Shown here in pieces: positions 54,089-61,787 of a DNA stretch of 64,000 bases. Position 1 is the first letter of the stretch. Each line of letters opens with the position of its first letter. The notes beneath the pieces were generated by a model. The model saw nothing but the letters and a program-made list of their open reading frames with translations. It was not told the origin of the DNA and ran no database searches. Made by a program: the position numbers and the translations under genes. The stretch is from SHWB01 sp050246875 (GTDB taxonomy: Bacteria > Pseudomonadota > Alphaproteobacteria > UBA6615). Location: contig JBFWVF010000009.1 in assembly GCA_050246875.1 (NCBI GenBank), positions 202,792 through 266,791 of the forward strand, written 5' to 3'.

Positions 54089-54985
54089 ATGACCCATCCG
54101 ACTTCCGCGCCGCGCGCCGCGCCGCACGATGCCCCGGTTCGCGGCGTGCTGCTGATGTGCCTGGCGGTGACGCTGTTCGCCACCATGAACATGTTCGTGA
54201 AGCTGCTGCGCGCCGACTATCCGGTGTCGGAGATCGTCTGGGGGCGCTACACGTTCCATCTGGTCTTCGCGCTGATCATCATCGGCCCGCGGTTGCCGGC
54301 GCTGCTGCGGACGGCGAACCTGCCTATCCACCTGCTGCGCGGCGTGCTGATCCTCGGCGCGACCACCACCATGTTCATCGCCATCGGCTTCCTGCCGCTG
54401 GCAACCGCCATCGCCATCAACTTCGTCTCGCCGCTGCTCGTCGTCGCGCTCTCCACCGCCATGCTCGGCGAGCGCGTCGGTGCCGGGCGCTGGGCCGCCG
54501 TCGTCATCGGCTTCGCCGGCGTCCTGCTGATCATCAGGCCGGGCTTCGGCGGCGGCTGGGCCGTGCTGCTGCCGCTCGGCACAGCCCTGCTGTACGCCTA
54601 CTACCAGATCATCACCCGCCGCATCGCCGCGCGCGAGGATCCCCGCACCTCGCTGCTCTACCTCGCGCTGGTCGGCACCGCCCTCGCCAGTGTCGTCGCG
54701 CCGTTCGAGTGGGTGTGGCCGACCGCGACCGGCTGGCTGATGCTGGCCGCCGCCGGCATGCTCGGCGGCATCGGCCATTTCCTCGTCATCCAGGCCTTCG
54801 CCCGGGCCCACGTCAATGTGGTCTCGCCTTTCGTCTACATGGAGATCGTCGGCGCCATGGTCTGGGGATTCGCCCTGTTCGGCGAGCTGCCGGACGCCTG
54901 GACCTTCGCCGGGGTCGGGGTGATCGTCGCCTGTGGCCTGTGGATCGTGCAGTCCGAGCGCCGCCTGCTGGCCGGCGGCGGCTGA
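54089..54985 (+). CDS. DMT/EamA-family permease, tandem copy 1
   Basis: 298 residues, ten membrane spans, two EamA repeats. Shares long runs with the next gene, such as DAPVRGVLLMCLAV near the N-terminus, RPGFGGGWAVLLP and YQIITRRIA in the middle. GERVGAGRWAAVVIGFAGVL closes repeat one. Likely exporter of a small metabolite, substrate unknown. Divergent from the GNAT gene. ATG at 54089; no strong Shine-Dalgarno sequence. Confidence 0.87.
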   Translation: MTHPTSAPRAAPHDAPVRGVLLMCLAVTLFATMNMFVKLLRADYPVSEIVWGRYTFHLVFALIIIGPRLPALLRTANLPIHLLRGVLILGATTTMFIAIGFLPLATAIAINFVSPLLVVALSTAMLGERVGAGRWAAVVIGFAGVLLIIRPGFGGGWAVLLPLGTALLYAYYQIITRRIAAREDPRTSLLYLALVGTALASVVAPFEWVWPTATGWLMLAAAGMLGGIGHFLVIQAFARAHVNVVSPFVYMEIVGAMVWGFALFGELPDAWTFAGVGVIVACGLWIVQSERRLLAGGG

Positions 54986-55063
54986 CGGCCGCCCACCCGC
55001 CGGTGCTATAGACTGCGCCGCAAGGGGCGGACCGTCCGGCCCCGGGACCGGGATCCGCGAACC

Positions 55064-55963
55064 GTGCCGAGCGTCCGATCGACCGCCGCACCGCCGAGCG
55101 ACGCGCCCGTGCGCGGCGTCCTGCTGATGTGCCTCGCGGTGCTGATGTTCAACACCATGAACGTCATCATCAAGTCGATCTACGAGCTCTACCCGATCAC
55201 CCAGATGGTGTGGCTGCGCTACAGCTTCCACTTCCTGTTCGTGGTCGCCCTGTTCGCGCCGCGCCTTGGTGCGCTGTTCCGCACCTACAGCCTGCGGGTG
55301 CAGGCCCTCCGCGGCGTGCTGGTCGTCACCTCGGCGGCCTGCATGTTCACCGGCATCGGCCTGATGCCGCTCGCGACGGCGGTGTCGATCACCTTCATCT
55401 CGCCGCTGATCGTCGTTGCCCTGTCGATGGCCGTGCTGGGCGAGCGGGTGACATGGGATCGCTGGGTCGCCGTCGTCTGCGGCTTCGTCGGCATCCTCGT
55501 CATCATCCGCCCCGGCTTCGGCGGCGGCTGGGCCGTGCTGCTGCCGATCGGCGCGGCGGTTCTCTACGCGATCTACCAGATCATCACGCGGCGCATCGCG
55601 ATGATCGAGAACCCCTATGCCTCGACGGTCTATCCGGCGCTGTGCGGCGCGATCGCGCTGTCGGTGGTGCAGCCCTTCGAGTGGGTAACGCCGCAACCCG
55701 TCCACTGGCTGTTGTTCGTCGTCTGCGGCGTCCTCGGCGCCGCCGGCCATTTCTTCGTCATCAAGGCCTATGCGCGGGCGCAGGCCAACGTCGTGGCGCC
55801 GTTCATCTACACCGAGATCCTCGGTGCCACGGTGTGGGGCTACCTCGTGTTCCACGAACTGCCCGACCTGTGGACCTTCGTCGGCGCGGCCATCGTCGCC
55901 GCAAGCGGCATCTGGGTCGTGCTGGCCGAGCGGCGGGTGCAGGCCGCCACACGGCACGCCTAG
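55064..55963 (+). CDS. DMT/EamA-family permease, tandem copy 2
   Basis: 299 residues, paralogue of the preceding gene and close in sequence over its full length (SDAPVRGVLLMCLAVLMFNT, GERVTWDRWVAVVCGFVGIL, RPGFGGGWAVLLPIG). GTG start at 55064. The 78-base gap contains TATAGA at 55007-55012, a possible minus-10. Its stop shares two bases with that of the convergent DUF1194 gene. Confidence 0.87.
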   Translation: MPSVRSTAAPPSDAPVRGVLLMCLAVLMFNTMNVIIKSIYELYPITQMVWLRYSFHFLFVVALFAPRLGALFRTYSLRVQALRGVLVVTSAACMFTGIGLMPLATAVSITFISPLIVVALSMAVLGERVTWDRWVAVVCGFVGILVIIRPGFGGGWAVLLPIGAAVLYAIYQIITRRIAMIENPYASTVYPALCGAIALSVVQPFEWVTPQPVHWLLFVVCGVLGAAGHFFVIKAYARAQANVVAPFIYTEILGATVWGYLVFHELPDLWTFVGAAIVAASGIWVVLAERRVQAATRHA

Positions 55964-56724
55964 AAGCGGGCGTCGGCGTCCGGCCGGACCGCCTGCGGCA
56001 GTTCGGCATGGAGCGGCGCGCCATCGGGCAGGCGGTCGGAGATTTCCGCCGCCAGCTTGGCCGCCATGGCGCGCGGGAAATCCTCGATGCCGTGGGCGAC
56101 GAGGGCGAAGGCGCGCGGCCCGCCGATCACCAGCGCGCGGAAATACTCCCGCAGTTCGGCCGCGCCGCCGGGCGTCAGTCCCTTGGTGGCGACGACCAGG
56201 GCGTTGACCGTGATGCCGCGCGCCACCGCCGCGTCGCGCGCATCCTGCACCGGCCGGCCGTGGAAGTTGCGGCCGTCGCTGGCGACGTCGATGACCCGGC
56301 GCACGCCTTCGAAGCCGCTGCCCTCGAGCAGCGAAATGCCATGGTCGATGGCGGCGCTGATCGAAGTGACGGTGCCGAGTATCTCCGGCGCGTTGCGGAT
56401 GGCCTCGCCGAGCGCGCCGGCCGCGACGGGGCCATCGACGAGGTGCCAGTCGACGACGGTGCGCGCCGCCTCGGCCCATTCGACATAGGCGACCGCGATA
56501 CGCCCGTAGGAGCCGCCGGCGATCGACGCCAGCACCTCGGGGTCGTTCAGCGCGCGGGCGACGCCGTCGCGCTGCAACTGCACCTCGTAGAGGTCGATGC
56601 TGGCCGAGACATCGATCGCGAAGACGAGCGCGAGGTCGACCGGAAGGTCGGCCGCGCCGGCCGGGCCGATGCCGGCCAGCGTGGCCAGCAGCGCCCCGGC
56701 GATGCGGTCAATCCGCCGCGCCAC
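55960..56724 (-). CDS. DUF1194 protein with von Willebrand factor A domain
   Basis: 254 residues. Signal peptide MARRIDRIAGALLATLAGIG through PAGAA, then a vWA domain with the metal-site motif in ALVFAIDVSASIDLYEVQLQ (DxSxS) and the later RRVIDVASDGRNFHGRP. DUF1194 proteins are periplasmic or secreted proteins of unknown role; the metal-dependent adhesion site suggests protein binding. GTG start at 56724 lies inside the end of the upstream gene (17-base overlap), so the two are likely co-translated. Confidence 0.85.
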   Translation of the reverse strand: MARRIDRIAGALLATLAGIGPAGAADLPVDLALVFAIDVSASIDLYEVQLQRDGVARALNDPEVLASIAGGSYGRIAVAYVEWAEAARTVVDWHLVDGPVAAGALGEAIRNAPEILGTVTSISAAIDHGISLLEGSGFEGVRRVIDVASDGRNFHGRPVQDARDAAVARGITVNALVVATKGLTPGGAAELREYFRALVIGGPRAFALVAHGIEDFPRAMAAKLAAEISDRLPDGAPLHAELPQAVRPDADARF

Positions 56725-57115
56725 GACGCGGCTTGCCGCCGAGGCGGGCCGCCAGCGCCGCGAGATAGCGGCGATCCTCGGCGTCGAACTCGCCGGCGGC
56801 GATGTCGGCGCGGTAGCCGAGCAGCTCCTCGCGGGTACCCTCGAACAGGCCGGGCCGCGCCAGCAGCCGCTCGATCGTGCTCAGGGCCTCGGCGTTGTCG
56901 CCGACGGCCACCGGCGCGGCGACGCCCTCGCCGGTCTCGGCCATATCCCCGGCGTCTTCCTCGTCGCGCGGCAGCGTCAGGACGTCGTCCCAGTCGAGGT
57001 CGGCGTCCTTCATCGCACTGGCCGCCTCGCGCGCCGCGGCGAGGGCGGTGGCGTCGTCGGGATCGCCGAGCCGGTCGAGCGCTTCGATCAGCCGGTCGCG
57101 GTCGGGTGCCGTCAT
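56708..57115 (-). CDS. hypothetical protein
   Basis: 135 residues, acidic, no signal peptide. MTAPDRDRLIEALDRLGDPD and a C-terminal helical part (EGTREELLGYRADIAAGEFD) can be seen; no family recognised. It sits between the epoxide-hydrolase-like gene (18 bases upstream) and DUF1194 (overlapping), all on the minus strand, which suggests one operon. Confidence 0.65.
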   Translation of the reverse strand: MTAPDRDRLIEALDRLGDPDDATALAAAREAASAMKDADLDWDDVLTLPRDEEDAGDMAETGEGVAAPVAVGDNAEALSTIERLLARPGLFEGTREELLGYRADIAAGEFDAEDRRYLAALAARLGGKPRRGAAD

Positions 57116-57133
57116 GGTGCTCCGTCCGTATGC

Positions 57134-57991
57134 TCAGGGTTCGAAGGCGAGCAGGGCGTCGACCAGCCGGTCGGGCGCCTCCTCGGCGACATAGTGGCCG
57201 CAGTCGTCGAGGCCGTGGCCGCGCACGTCGTCGGCTTCGCGCCGCCACATGGCGAGCACGTCGAAGGGTCCGCCCATGCCGCCGCTGTTGCCCCACACGC
57301 ACAGCATCGGCTCGGCGATGCGCTTGCCGGCGCTTTCGCGGTCGAGCGCGCGGTTCTCCGCGAACATCGCCTTGTAGTAGGCGAAGCCGCCGCGCAGGGC
57401 GCCCGGCGCCGAATAGGCGCGGACGTACTCGGGCAGCGCCTCCTCCATGTCGGCCGGGTTGTGATACTTCGGCGCGAAGAAGGCGCGCAGGAAGCCCTCG
57501 ACGTCCTTCGCCACCAGATGCTCGGGCAGCTCGCCGAAGGCGTTGAACCAGTAGTGCCAGGCGCCCTTGGCGTAGTCGACGGTCAGGTTCTGGAAGATCT
57601 GCTCGTGCGGCACGATGTCGACGATGGCGTACCGCCGGGCGAGGCCGGGGTTGTCGAGGGCGAAGCGGCGGGCGACGAGGCCGCCCCAGTCGGTGCCGAC
57701 GATGTAAGGCCGGTCGAGGCCGAGGGCAGCAGCCAGTTCGCGGATGTCGGTGGCGACCGTCCGCATGTCGTAGCCGCCGGCCGGCTTGTCGCTGTGGCCC
57801 ATGCCGCGCAGGTCCGGCGCCACGACGCGGTAGCGGCGGGCGAGGGGGCCCATGACCTTGCGCCACGAGTAGGACGTCTGCGGCCAGCCGTGCAGGAGGA
57901 TCACCGCCGGCGCGCCGGCTTGGCCCGCGGCGCGGTAGTGCAGGCGGATGCCGTTCACCCGGATCGCCCTGCTTTCGATCGCGTCCGTCAT
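57134..57991 (-). CDS. alpha/beta hydrolase, epoxide hydrolase / haloacetate dehalogenase type
   Basis: 285 residues. Oxyanion motif HGWPQTSYSW (34-43), DLRGMGHSDKP, and the nucleophile elbow VGTDWGG with Asp101 rather than Ser, which places it with epoxide hydrolases and fluoroacetate dehalogenases that go through an ester intermediate. The catalytic His is in LDDCGHYVAEEAPD near residue 268. Substrate not predictable. The ATG at 57991 has AAGGA directly upstream; an earlier in-frame ATG at 58018 is less likely. Confidence 0.88.
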   Translation of the reverse strand: MTDAIESRAIRVNGIRLHYRAAGQAGAPAVILLHGWPQTSYSWRKVMGPLARRYRVVAPDLRGMGHSDKPAGGYDMRTVATDIRELAAALGLDRPYIVGTDWGGLVARRFALDNPGLARRYAIVDIVPHEQIFQNLTVDYAKGAWHYWFNAFGELPEHLVAKDVEGFLRAFFAPKYHNPADMEEALPEYVRAYSAPGALRGGFAYYKAMFAENRALDRESAGKRIAEPMLCVWGNSGGMGGPFDVLAMWRREADDVRGHGLDDCGHYVAEEAPDRLVDALLAFEP

Positions 57992-58092
57992 CGTCCTTCC
58001 CCACCTGAGCCGGCGCACAGTCTAGCCCGCGGCACGCCCCGGCTGGATAGCCGTGCGGCGCGTGCCCGCGCAATCATCTGTGACCGCCGCCG

Positions 58093-58449
58093 TCAAATGA
58101 AGGGAGCGCTGGCGCCCGACGGCATGTTGATGTGGATGACGAGGCCGAGGCTCTCGCCGAAGAGCTGCAGCCGCTTGCTGTTGTTGCTGGCCGGTAGCGG
58201 GATGTGTTCGTTGAGGCAGAACATGATCATCGCCGCGCCCAGTTCGGCGCCCTGCAGGCGGAATTCGTGCGAATGGCCGCTGTGGGCATCGACGACACGG
58301 CCGCGGACATAGATGTCGGGCGAGGCGCCGAGCGTCACATCGACGATCTCGCCGCCGGGCAGGGGACTGTTGCGCGAGCGGCGGTAGGCCGCGATGGCGC
58401 GCGCCACCTCGGTGGCGGTGAAGACGATCGTCCGTGTCTCGGAAGCCAT
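58093..58449 (-). CDS. hypothetical protein
   Basis: 118 residues, no recognised family. Begins MASETRTIVFTATEVARAIA; central DIYVRGRVVDAHSGHSHEFR and LGAAMIMFCLNEHIPLPASN; ends VIHINMPSGASAPFI. No signal peptide or membrane span. The start at 58449 is preferred over an upstream ATG at 58545 that reads through low-quality sequence. It is divergent from the OmpA-type gene and separated by 101 bases from the hydrolase. Confidence 0.6.
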   Translation of the reverse strand: MASETRTIVFTATEVARAIAAYRRSRNSPLPGGEIVDVTLGASPDIYVRGRVVDAHSGHSHEFRLQGAELGAAMIMFCLNEHIPLPASNNSKRLQLFGESLGLVIHINMPSGASAPFI

Positions 58450-58571
58450 CGGTTCGCACCCACCTCGACGACGTGAAGCGACTGTACCAGAGACAGCGCA
58501 CGAACGCAGGCATGCAGGCCGATCAAACGAAACAACTTTCTCCATCCCAGAAGTGTGATAATTGTCTGGCC

Positions 58572-59690
58572 ATGAAGCGGACAGTCACCTGGCCTGAGGC
58601 CGTCCGCGGTCGCCGCGTGGGGCACGTCGGCACGGCCGCGTTGATTGCGTTCCTTTCCGTCGCGGCGTCCGCGGCGGCCGAGGATCGCGGATTCTATGTT
58701 GGTGCCGGTGTGGGCGGAAACCTCGCGGATGACGCGACCGCCACCGGCACCGGCATCAATTCCAACGTCGAGAGTTCGACCGGCCTGACGGCCATCGGCG
58801 CCATCGGCTACGGTTTCGAGCCCGGCTTCCGGCTGGAGGCCGAATTCGGCTGGCGCCGCAACGAGATCGACAAGGCGACCGGGGCCACCGCGACCGGCAA
58901 TTCGCGCGTCGAATCCCTGATGGCCAACCTGGCCTGGGACATCGATCTCGGCGGGTCGCTGACGCCCTATGTTGGCGCCGGCGCGGGCGTCGCCCGGTTC
59001 GCCTACGATGGCGTCGGCACCCTTTCGGGCCAGAGCGTCGACGACACGGACTCCGTCATCGCCTACCAGGCGCTCGCCGGCATGGCCTACGCCGTCTCGG
59101 ACGGCACCGAGATCACGCTGGATTACCGGTTCTTCGCCGCCGACGATCCGGAAATGCGCACGACGACCGGCACGGCGGTGTCGACGGAGTACATGTCGCA
59201 CGCCCTGCTCGTGGGCTTGCGCTTTTCCTTCGGCGGCACCTCGACGGCCGCGGCGCCGCAACAACCGTTGCTGCGCCCGCAGGCACCGCAGCCCGAGCCG
59301 GCGTCGCTGACACGCACGGTACAGCCGGCGCCCCAGCCGGTGCCCCCTGCGCGCATCGAGCTGGCCCGCGTGTTCTTCGCCTGGGACAGCGCCGAGTTGA
59401 CGCCGGAAGCCAGGGCGATCGTCGCCGAGGTGGCGGCGAGCGCCCGGGCGCAGGGCAGTGCCGTCAGCATCGAGTCCGTCGGCTATACCGACCGCTCGGG
59501 CACGGAAGCCTACAATCTCGGCCTGTCACGGCGGCGGGCGGCAATCGTCGCCAACGCGCTGATCGGCCACGGCATCACCCGCGACAACATCAGGTTCGTC
59601 GGTCGCGGCGAGGCCGAACCGCTGGTGCCGACGGCGGATGGCGTGCGCGAGCCGCGCAACCGCCGGGTCGAGATCAAGGTCAGCCCCTGA
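58572..59690 (+). CDS. OmpA-family outer membrane protein
   Basis: 372 residues. Signal peptide about 1-36 (ends ASAAA). An eight-strand beta-barrel domain of the OMP_b-brl type follows (GFYVGAGVGGNLADD to HALLVGLRFSFGG), then a proline-rich linker (PQPEPASLT, QPAPQPVPP), then an OmpA C-terminal peptidoglycan-binding domain (FFAWDSAELTPEARAIV, GYTDRSGTEAYNLGLSRRRA, RNRRVEIKV). It tethers the outer membrane to the wall. ATG at 58572 has no Shine-Dalgarno sequence; GATAAT at 58557-58562 would place transcription only a few bases before the start. Confidence 0.92.
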   Translation: MKRTVTWPEAVRGRRVGHVGTAALIAFLSVAASAAAEDRGFYVGAGVGGNLADDATATGTGINSNVESSTGLTAIGAIGYGFEPGFRLEAEFGWRRNEIDKATGATATGNSRVESLMANLAWDIDLGGSLTPYVGAGAGVARFAYDGVGTLSGQSVDDTDSVIAYQALAGMAYAVSDGTEITLDYRFFAADDPEMRTTTGTAVSTEYMSHALLVGLRFSFGGTSTAAAPQQPLLRPQAPQPEPASLTRTVQPAPQPVPPARIELARVFFAWDSAELTPEARAIVAEVAASARAQGSAVSIESVGYTDRSGTEAYNLGLSRRRAAIVANALIGHGITRDNIRFVGRGEAEPLVPTADGVREPRNRRVEIKVSP

Positions 59691-59798
59691 GCCCGGAACC
59701 GACCGGCGGCCTCCGCTCCACTACGGTCAGGCGCGCTGTCATGCGCGCCCGGCTCCCGGAAAACTGAAACGAAACTCTCGGCAAAATCCGATCGAGTG

Positions 59799-59827
59799 TT
59801 GCAGAGGGAGCGGGGGCGGAGTATAAA
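59799..59827 (+). promoter_or_regulatory. promoter of the second small RNA candidate
   Basis: TTGCAG at 59799-59804, exact 17-base spacer, TATAAA at 59822-59827. One of the best housekeeping-type promoters in the window. Predicted start near 59834. Confidence 0.65.
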
Positions 59828-59833
59828 TCGCCC

Positions 59834-59902
59834 CACCTGAACACCACATCACCCGTCAGAAACCCCCGGCGCCACCCGTCACCCGCCGGGGGTTTCGCTT
59901 TT
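59834..59902 (+). ncRNA. candidate small RNA with repeated CACCCGTCA motif
   Basis: Lies between the OmpA gene (144 bases upstream) and the putative mobile element, behind a good promoter and ending in a strong terminator, with no open frame between. The transcript would be about 65-70 bases. The nine-base sequence CACCCGTCA occurs twice: once in the single-stranded 5' part (59850-59858) and once in the terminal loop (59873-59881). Two accessible copies of one motif suggest base-pairing with a target. Alternatively it is a short leader whose downstream gene was lost. Confidence 0.55.
59860..59902 (+). terminator. Rho-independent terminator
   Basis: Perfect 11-bp stem AAACCCCCGGC (59860-59870) with GCCGGGGGTTT (59885-59895), 14-base loop, followed by CGCTTTT. 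Confidence 0.85.
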
Positions 59903-60009
59903 CAGGCGCCGCTTCGGCGTCCGGCCGAAGGACGCGCCAAGATGATCGCCCCGGTTCGCCCGTGCCGGCGGCGGCGGCGCGACGGTGCGACAGCCATGCC
60001 TCGAAAATT

Positions 60010-60047
60010 AATCAGGGGCTTGAGCAATGTGGCTCAAGCCCCTGATT
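60010..60047. terminator. perfect 16-bp palindrome, terminator-like on the minus strand
   Basis: AATCAGGGGCTTGAGC at 60010-60025 and its exact complement at 60032-60047, 6-base loop. On the minus strand it is followed by AATTTTCG, so it can act as a terminator for transcription leaving the element. A role at the element junction is also possible. Confidence 0.6.
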
Positions 60048-60129
60048 TCAATGGCTCGCCGGGGTCGGCGAAGATGCGAACTACGAGTGCTCGATTTCCC
60101 TACTCCCCACTACGCCAGAGCCTCCCAAA

Positions 60130-60360
60130 ATGCGCAAGCGCGACCGGGATCGCGCAGAAGCACTACGCCTCGCCGGCGGCCCGAAGCCCTCGCTGAGGGA
60201 CCGAGCCGTCGCCCTGGCCAATGAGCGCGACCTGGTGCGGACGCGCGATCTAACGGACATCGGCGTCCCTCGCTGTTACTTGGCCCGCATGTGCGAAGAG
60301 GGCCTGCTGGTAAAGGTCGGATATGGCCAGTATCGCGCGGCCGATCGTCAGGCGGCTTGA
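60130..60360 (+). CDS. AbiEi-antitoxin-like winged-helix protein, short or truncated
   Basis: 76 residues. SLRDRAVALANERDLVRTRD followed by LTDIGVPRCYLARMCEEGLL and a VGYGQYRA wing matches the N-terminal winged-helix domain of AbiEi-type antitoxins and related regulators (RARDL..GI.R.YL.RL...G.L..VGRGLY). Full AbiEi proteins are about 200 residues, so this is either a stand-alone domain or a remnant. No AbiEii toxin gene follows. No Shine-Dalgarno sequence before the ATG at 60130. Confidence 0.6.
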   Translation: MRKRDRDRAEALRLAGGPKPSLRDRAVALANERDLVRTRDLTDIGVPRCYLARMCEEGLLVKVGYGQYRAADRQAA

Positions 60361-60422
60361 GGGACGGTGGACGCTGACCGGGGTAGGTCCGGGGAACCAT
60401 GCCGCCGCCAAGCCGGCATTTT

Positions 60423-60437
60423 GATCCATTTCGGATC
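60423..60437. repeat. short inverted repeat GATCC/GGATC
   Basis: GATCC at 60423-60427 and GGATC at 60433-60437, 5-base spacer, in an AT-richer stretch between the AbiEi-like gene and lysR. Could be an operator; weak on its own. Confidence 0.3.
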
Positions 60438-60539
60438 GAATTGATGCAAACGCGTCGCAATAGCATTACCCTGTCAGGCCGACTACAGTCCTAGCGGCCG
60501 TGCTGCCGATCCGAGTCGGTTGTGCTCCCGCACCGTGAA

Positions 60540-60556
60540 AATTGCGGCGGACAATT
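60540..60556. promoter_or_regulatory. LysR-type palindrome upstream of the regulator gene
   Basis: AATTG (60540-60544) and CAATT (60552-60556) around a 7-base centre form a perfect palindrome containing the T-N11-A pattern bound by LysR regulators. It lies within the apparent 5' region of the lysR gene, about 70 bases before the chosen start, and could serve autoregulation. Confidence 0.45.
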
Positions 60557-60623
60557 CCCATATTGGTTGAGGCGGCTGCCGCTCGGCCGGGCACATAAAT
60601 TCCGGGGGTGCCATGACAGGAGG

Positions 60624-61571
60624 TTGCCGGAATCACAGGAGGAGTTCCGATCGCTGGAAGCGCAAATCGAACTGAGACATCTGCGCTATGCGGTCGCCGC
60701 TGCGCATTACCGCAGTTTTCGGCGGGCGGCTGAAGCGCTTGGGGTCAAGCAATCGACCCTGAGCCGCTGCATTTCGCAATTGGAAGGGCGTCTGGGCGTC
60801 GTGCTGTTCGAACGAACCAGCGGGGGCGTTCGGCTGACTACGGCTGGCGTCGAGATATTGCGGACCTCCCGTCATCTCGTCGAAACGGTCGATCATATGG
60901 CCGCTACCGCCAAGGACATGGGCAGGGGCGAGGCCGGTCGCCTCACGGTCGGATTCTACACCTCGCTGTCGGCGGGGAACCTGCGGGCCAGCCTGATCGA
61001 GTATGCGTCGCGGTTCCCGAAGGTCGAAATCCAGACATATGAGGGCGCACGCGCATGTCTGTTTGCCGGCGTCGATGCTGGCCGGCTCGATGTCGCCATC
61101 GTGACAGGTGACCCGATCTCTCGCGAGGGGAAGGTCATGGGTCTCTGGAGCGAGCGCATCATGGTCGCGCTGCCCGAAGGTCACCGATTGGCCGGCAACA
61201 ACATCGTCTATTGGACCGATCTGAAAGACGAGACCTTCCTTTTCAGCCAGCGTGATCCTGGGCCGGAGATCCAGGAAGTCTTGCTGGCGAAGCTCGCCGT
61301 GCCGGGCGAGCGGCCCAGGGTCATCAGTCACGATGTCAGCCGCGAGAACATCAAGAGCCTCGTGGGAGCGGGCTTCGGCGTCAGCCTGATGTGCGATGCC
61401 TGCATAGGGGCCTCCTATACAGGCGTAGTCTACCGCGAGGCGCGGGACGGCAATGGTCCGAGCCGGATCAACTACGCAGCTTATTGGCAGAGCCAGAACG
61501 ACAATCCGGCGTTGGCAGGGTTCATCAACCTGCTGCAAGAGCGCTATCCCTCCTTGCCCGCGGGCGACTGA
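60624..61571 (+). CDS. LysR-family transcriptional regulator
   Basis: About 315 residues from the TTG at 60624. The winged helix-turn-helix is IELRHLRYAVAAAHYRSFRR then AAEALGVKQSTLSRCISQLE, and the C-terminal periplasmic-binding-type effector domain starts about GRLTVGFYTSLSAG. Inducer unknown. The start is unclear: a GTG at 60522 would place a LysR-box palindrome inside the gene; the TTG at 60624 directly abuts AGGAGG; a CTG at 60654 has AGGAGG eleven bases upstream and would give the usual LysR N-terminus. A LysR gene beside DUF2274 and trbI is usual in Tn4371-like elements. Its end overlaps DUF2274 by 28 bases tail to tail. Confidence 0.85.
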   Translation: MPESQEEFRSLEAQIELRHLRYAVAAAHYRSFRRAAEALGVKQSTLSRCISQLEGRLGVVLFERTSGGVRLTTAGVEILRTSRHLVETVDHMAATAKDMGRGEAGRLTVGFYTSLSAGNLRASLIEYASRFPKVEIQTYEGARACLFAGVDAGRLDVAIVTGDPISREGKVMGLWSERIMVALPEGHRLAGNNIVYWTDLKDETFLFSQRDPGPEIQEVLLAKLAVPGERPRVISHDVSRENIKSLVGAGFGVSLMCDACIGASYTGVVYREARDGNGPSRINYAAYWQSQNDNPALAGFINLLQERYPSLPAGD

Positions 61572-61786
61572 CGCGGTCGCCGCGCCTTCGCGAATCCGCG
61601 ATCGGTGGCCATGAAGCGCTCCACCATGGGGACGATCAGCTTGGCCGGGTCGCTTACCGGATGGCCGGTCTCGCGGGCCAGGATTTCCGCGTAAGCGACC
61701 AGGTCGCGATGAACGGCCGCCGGAAATTCGATCGCGAGCTTGACCGGCTTGTCGTCGGCAACGGCCCCGAGCTTCAGCTTTGCCAT
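61544..61786 (-). CDS. DUF2274 domain-containing protein
   Basis: 80 residues, starting MAKLKLGAVADDKPVKLAIE, then FPAAVHRDLVAYAEILARET and the P-x-KLIVPMVERFMATDR segment of DUF2274. These small, possibly ribbon-helix-helix-like proteins are found directly after trbI in integrative elements; function unknown. ATG at 61786 has GGAGG five bases upstream and begins one base after the trbI stop, so it is translated with trbI. Confidence 0.85.
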   Translation of the reverse strand: MAKLKLGAVADDKPVKLAIEFPAAVHRDLVAYAEILARETGHPVSDPAKLIVPMVERFMATDRGFAKARRPRQSPAGKEG

Positions 61787-61787
61787 G

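Noticed and set aside
53102..56479. Open frame of about 1125 codons on the minus strand
   Set aside because: Only the last 281 codons (GNAT protein) are real. The rest is antisense to the two DMT genes and repetitive in Arg, Gly and Asp.
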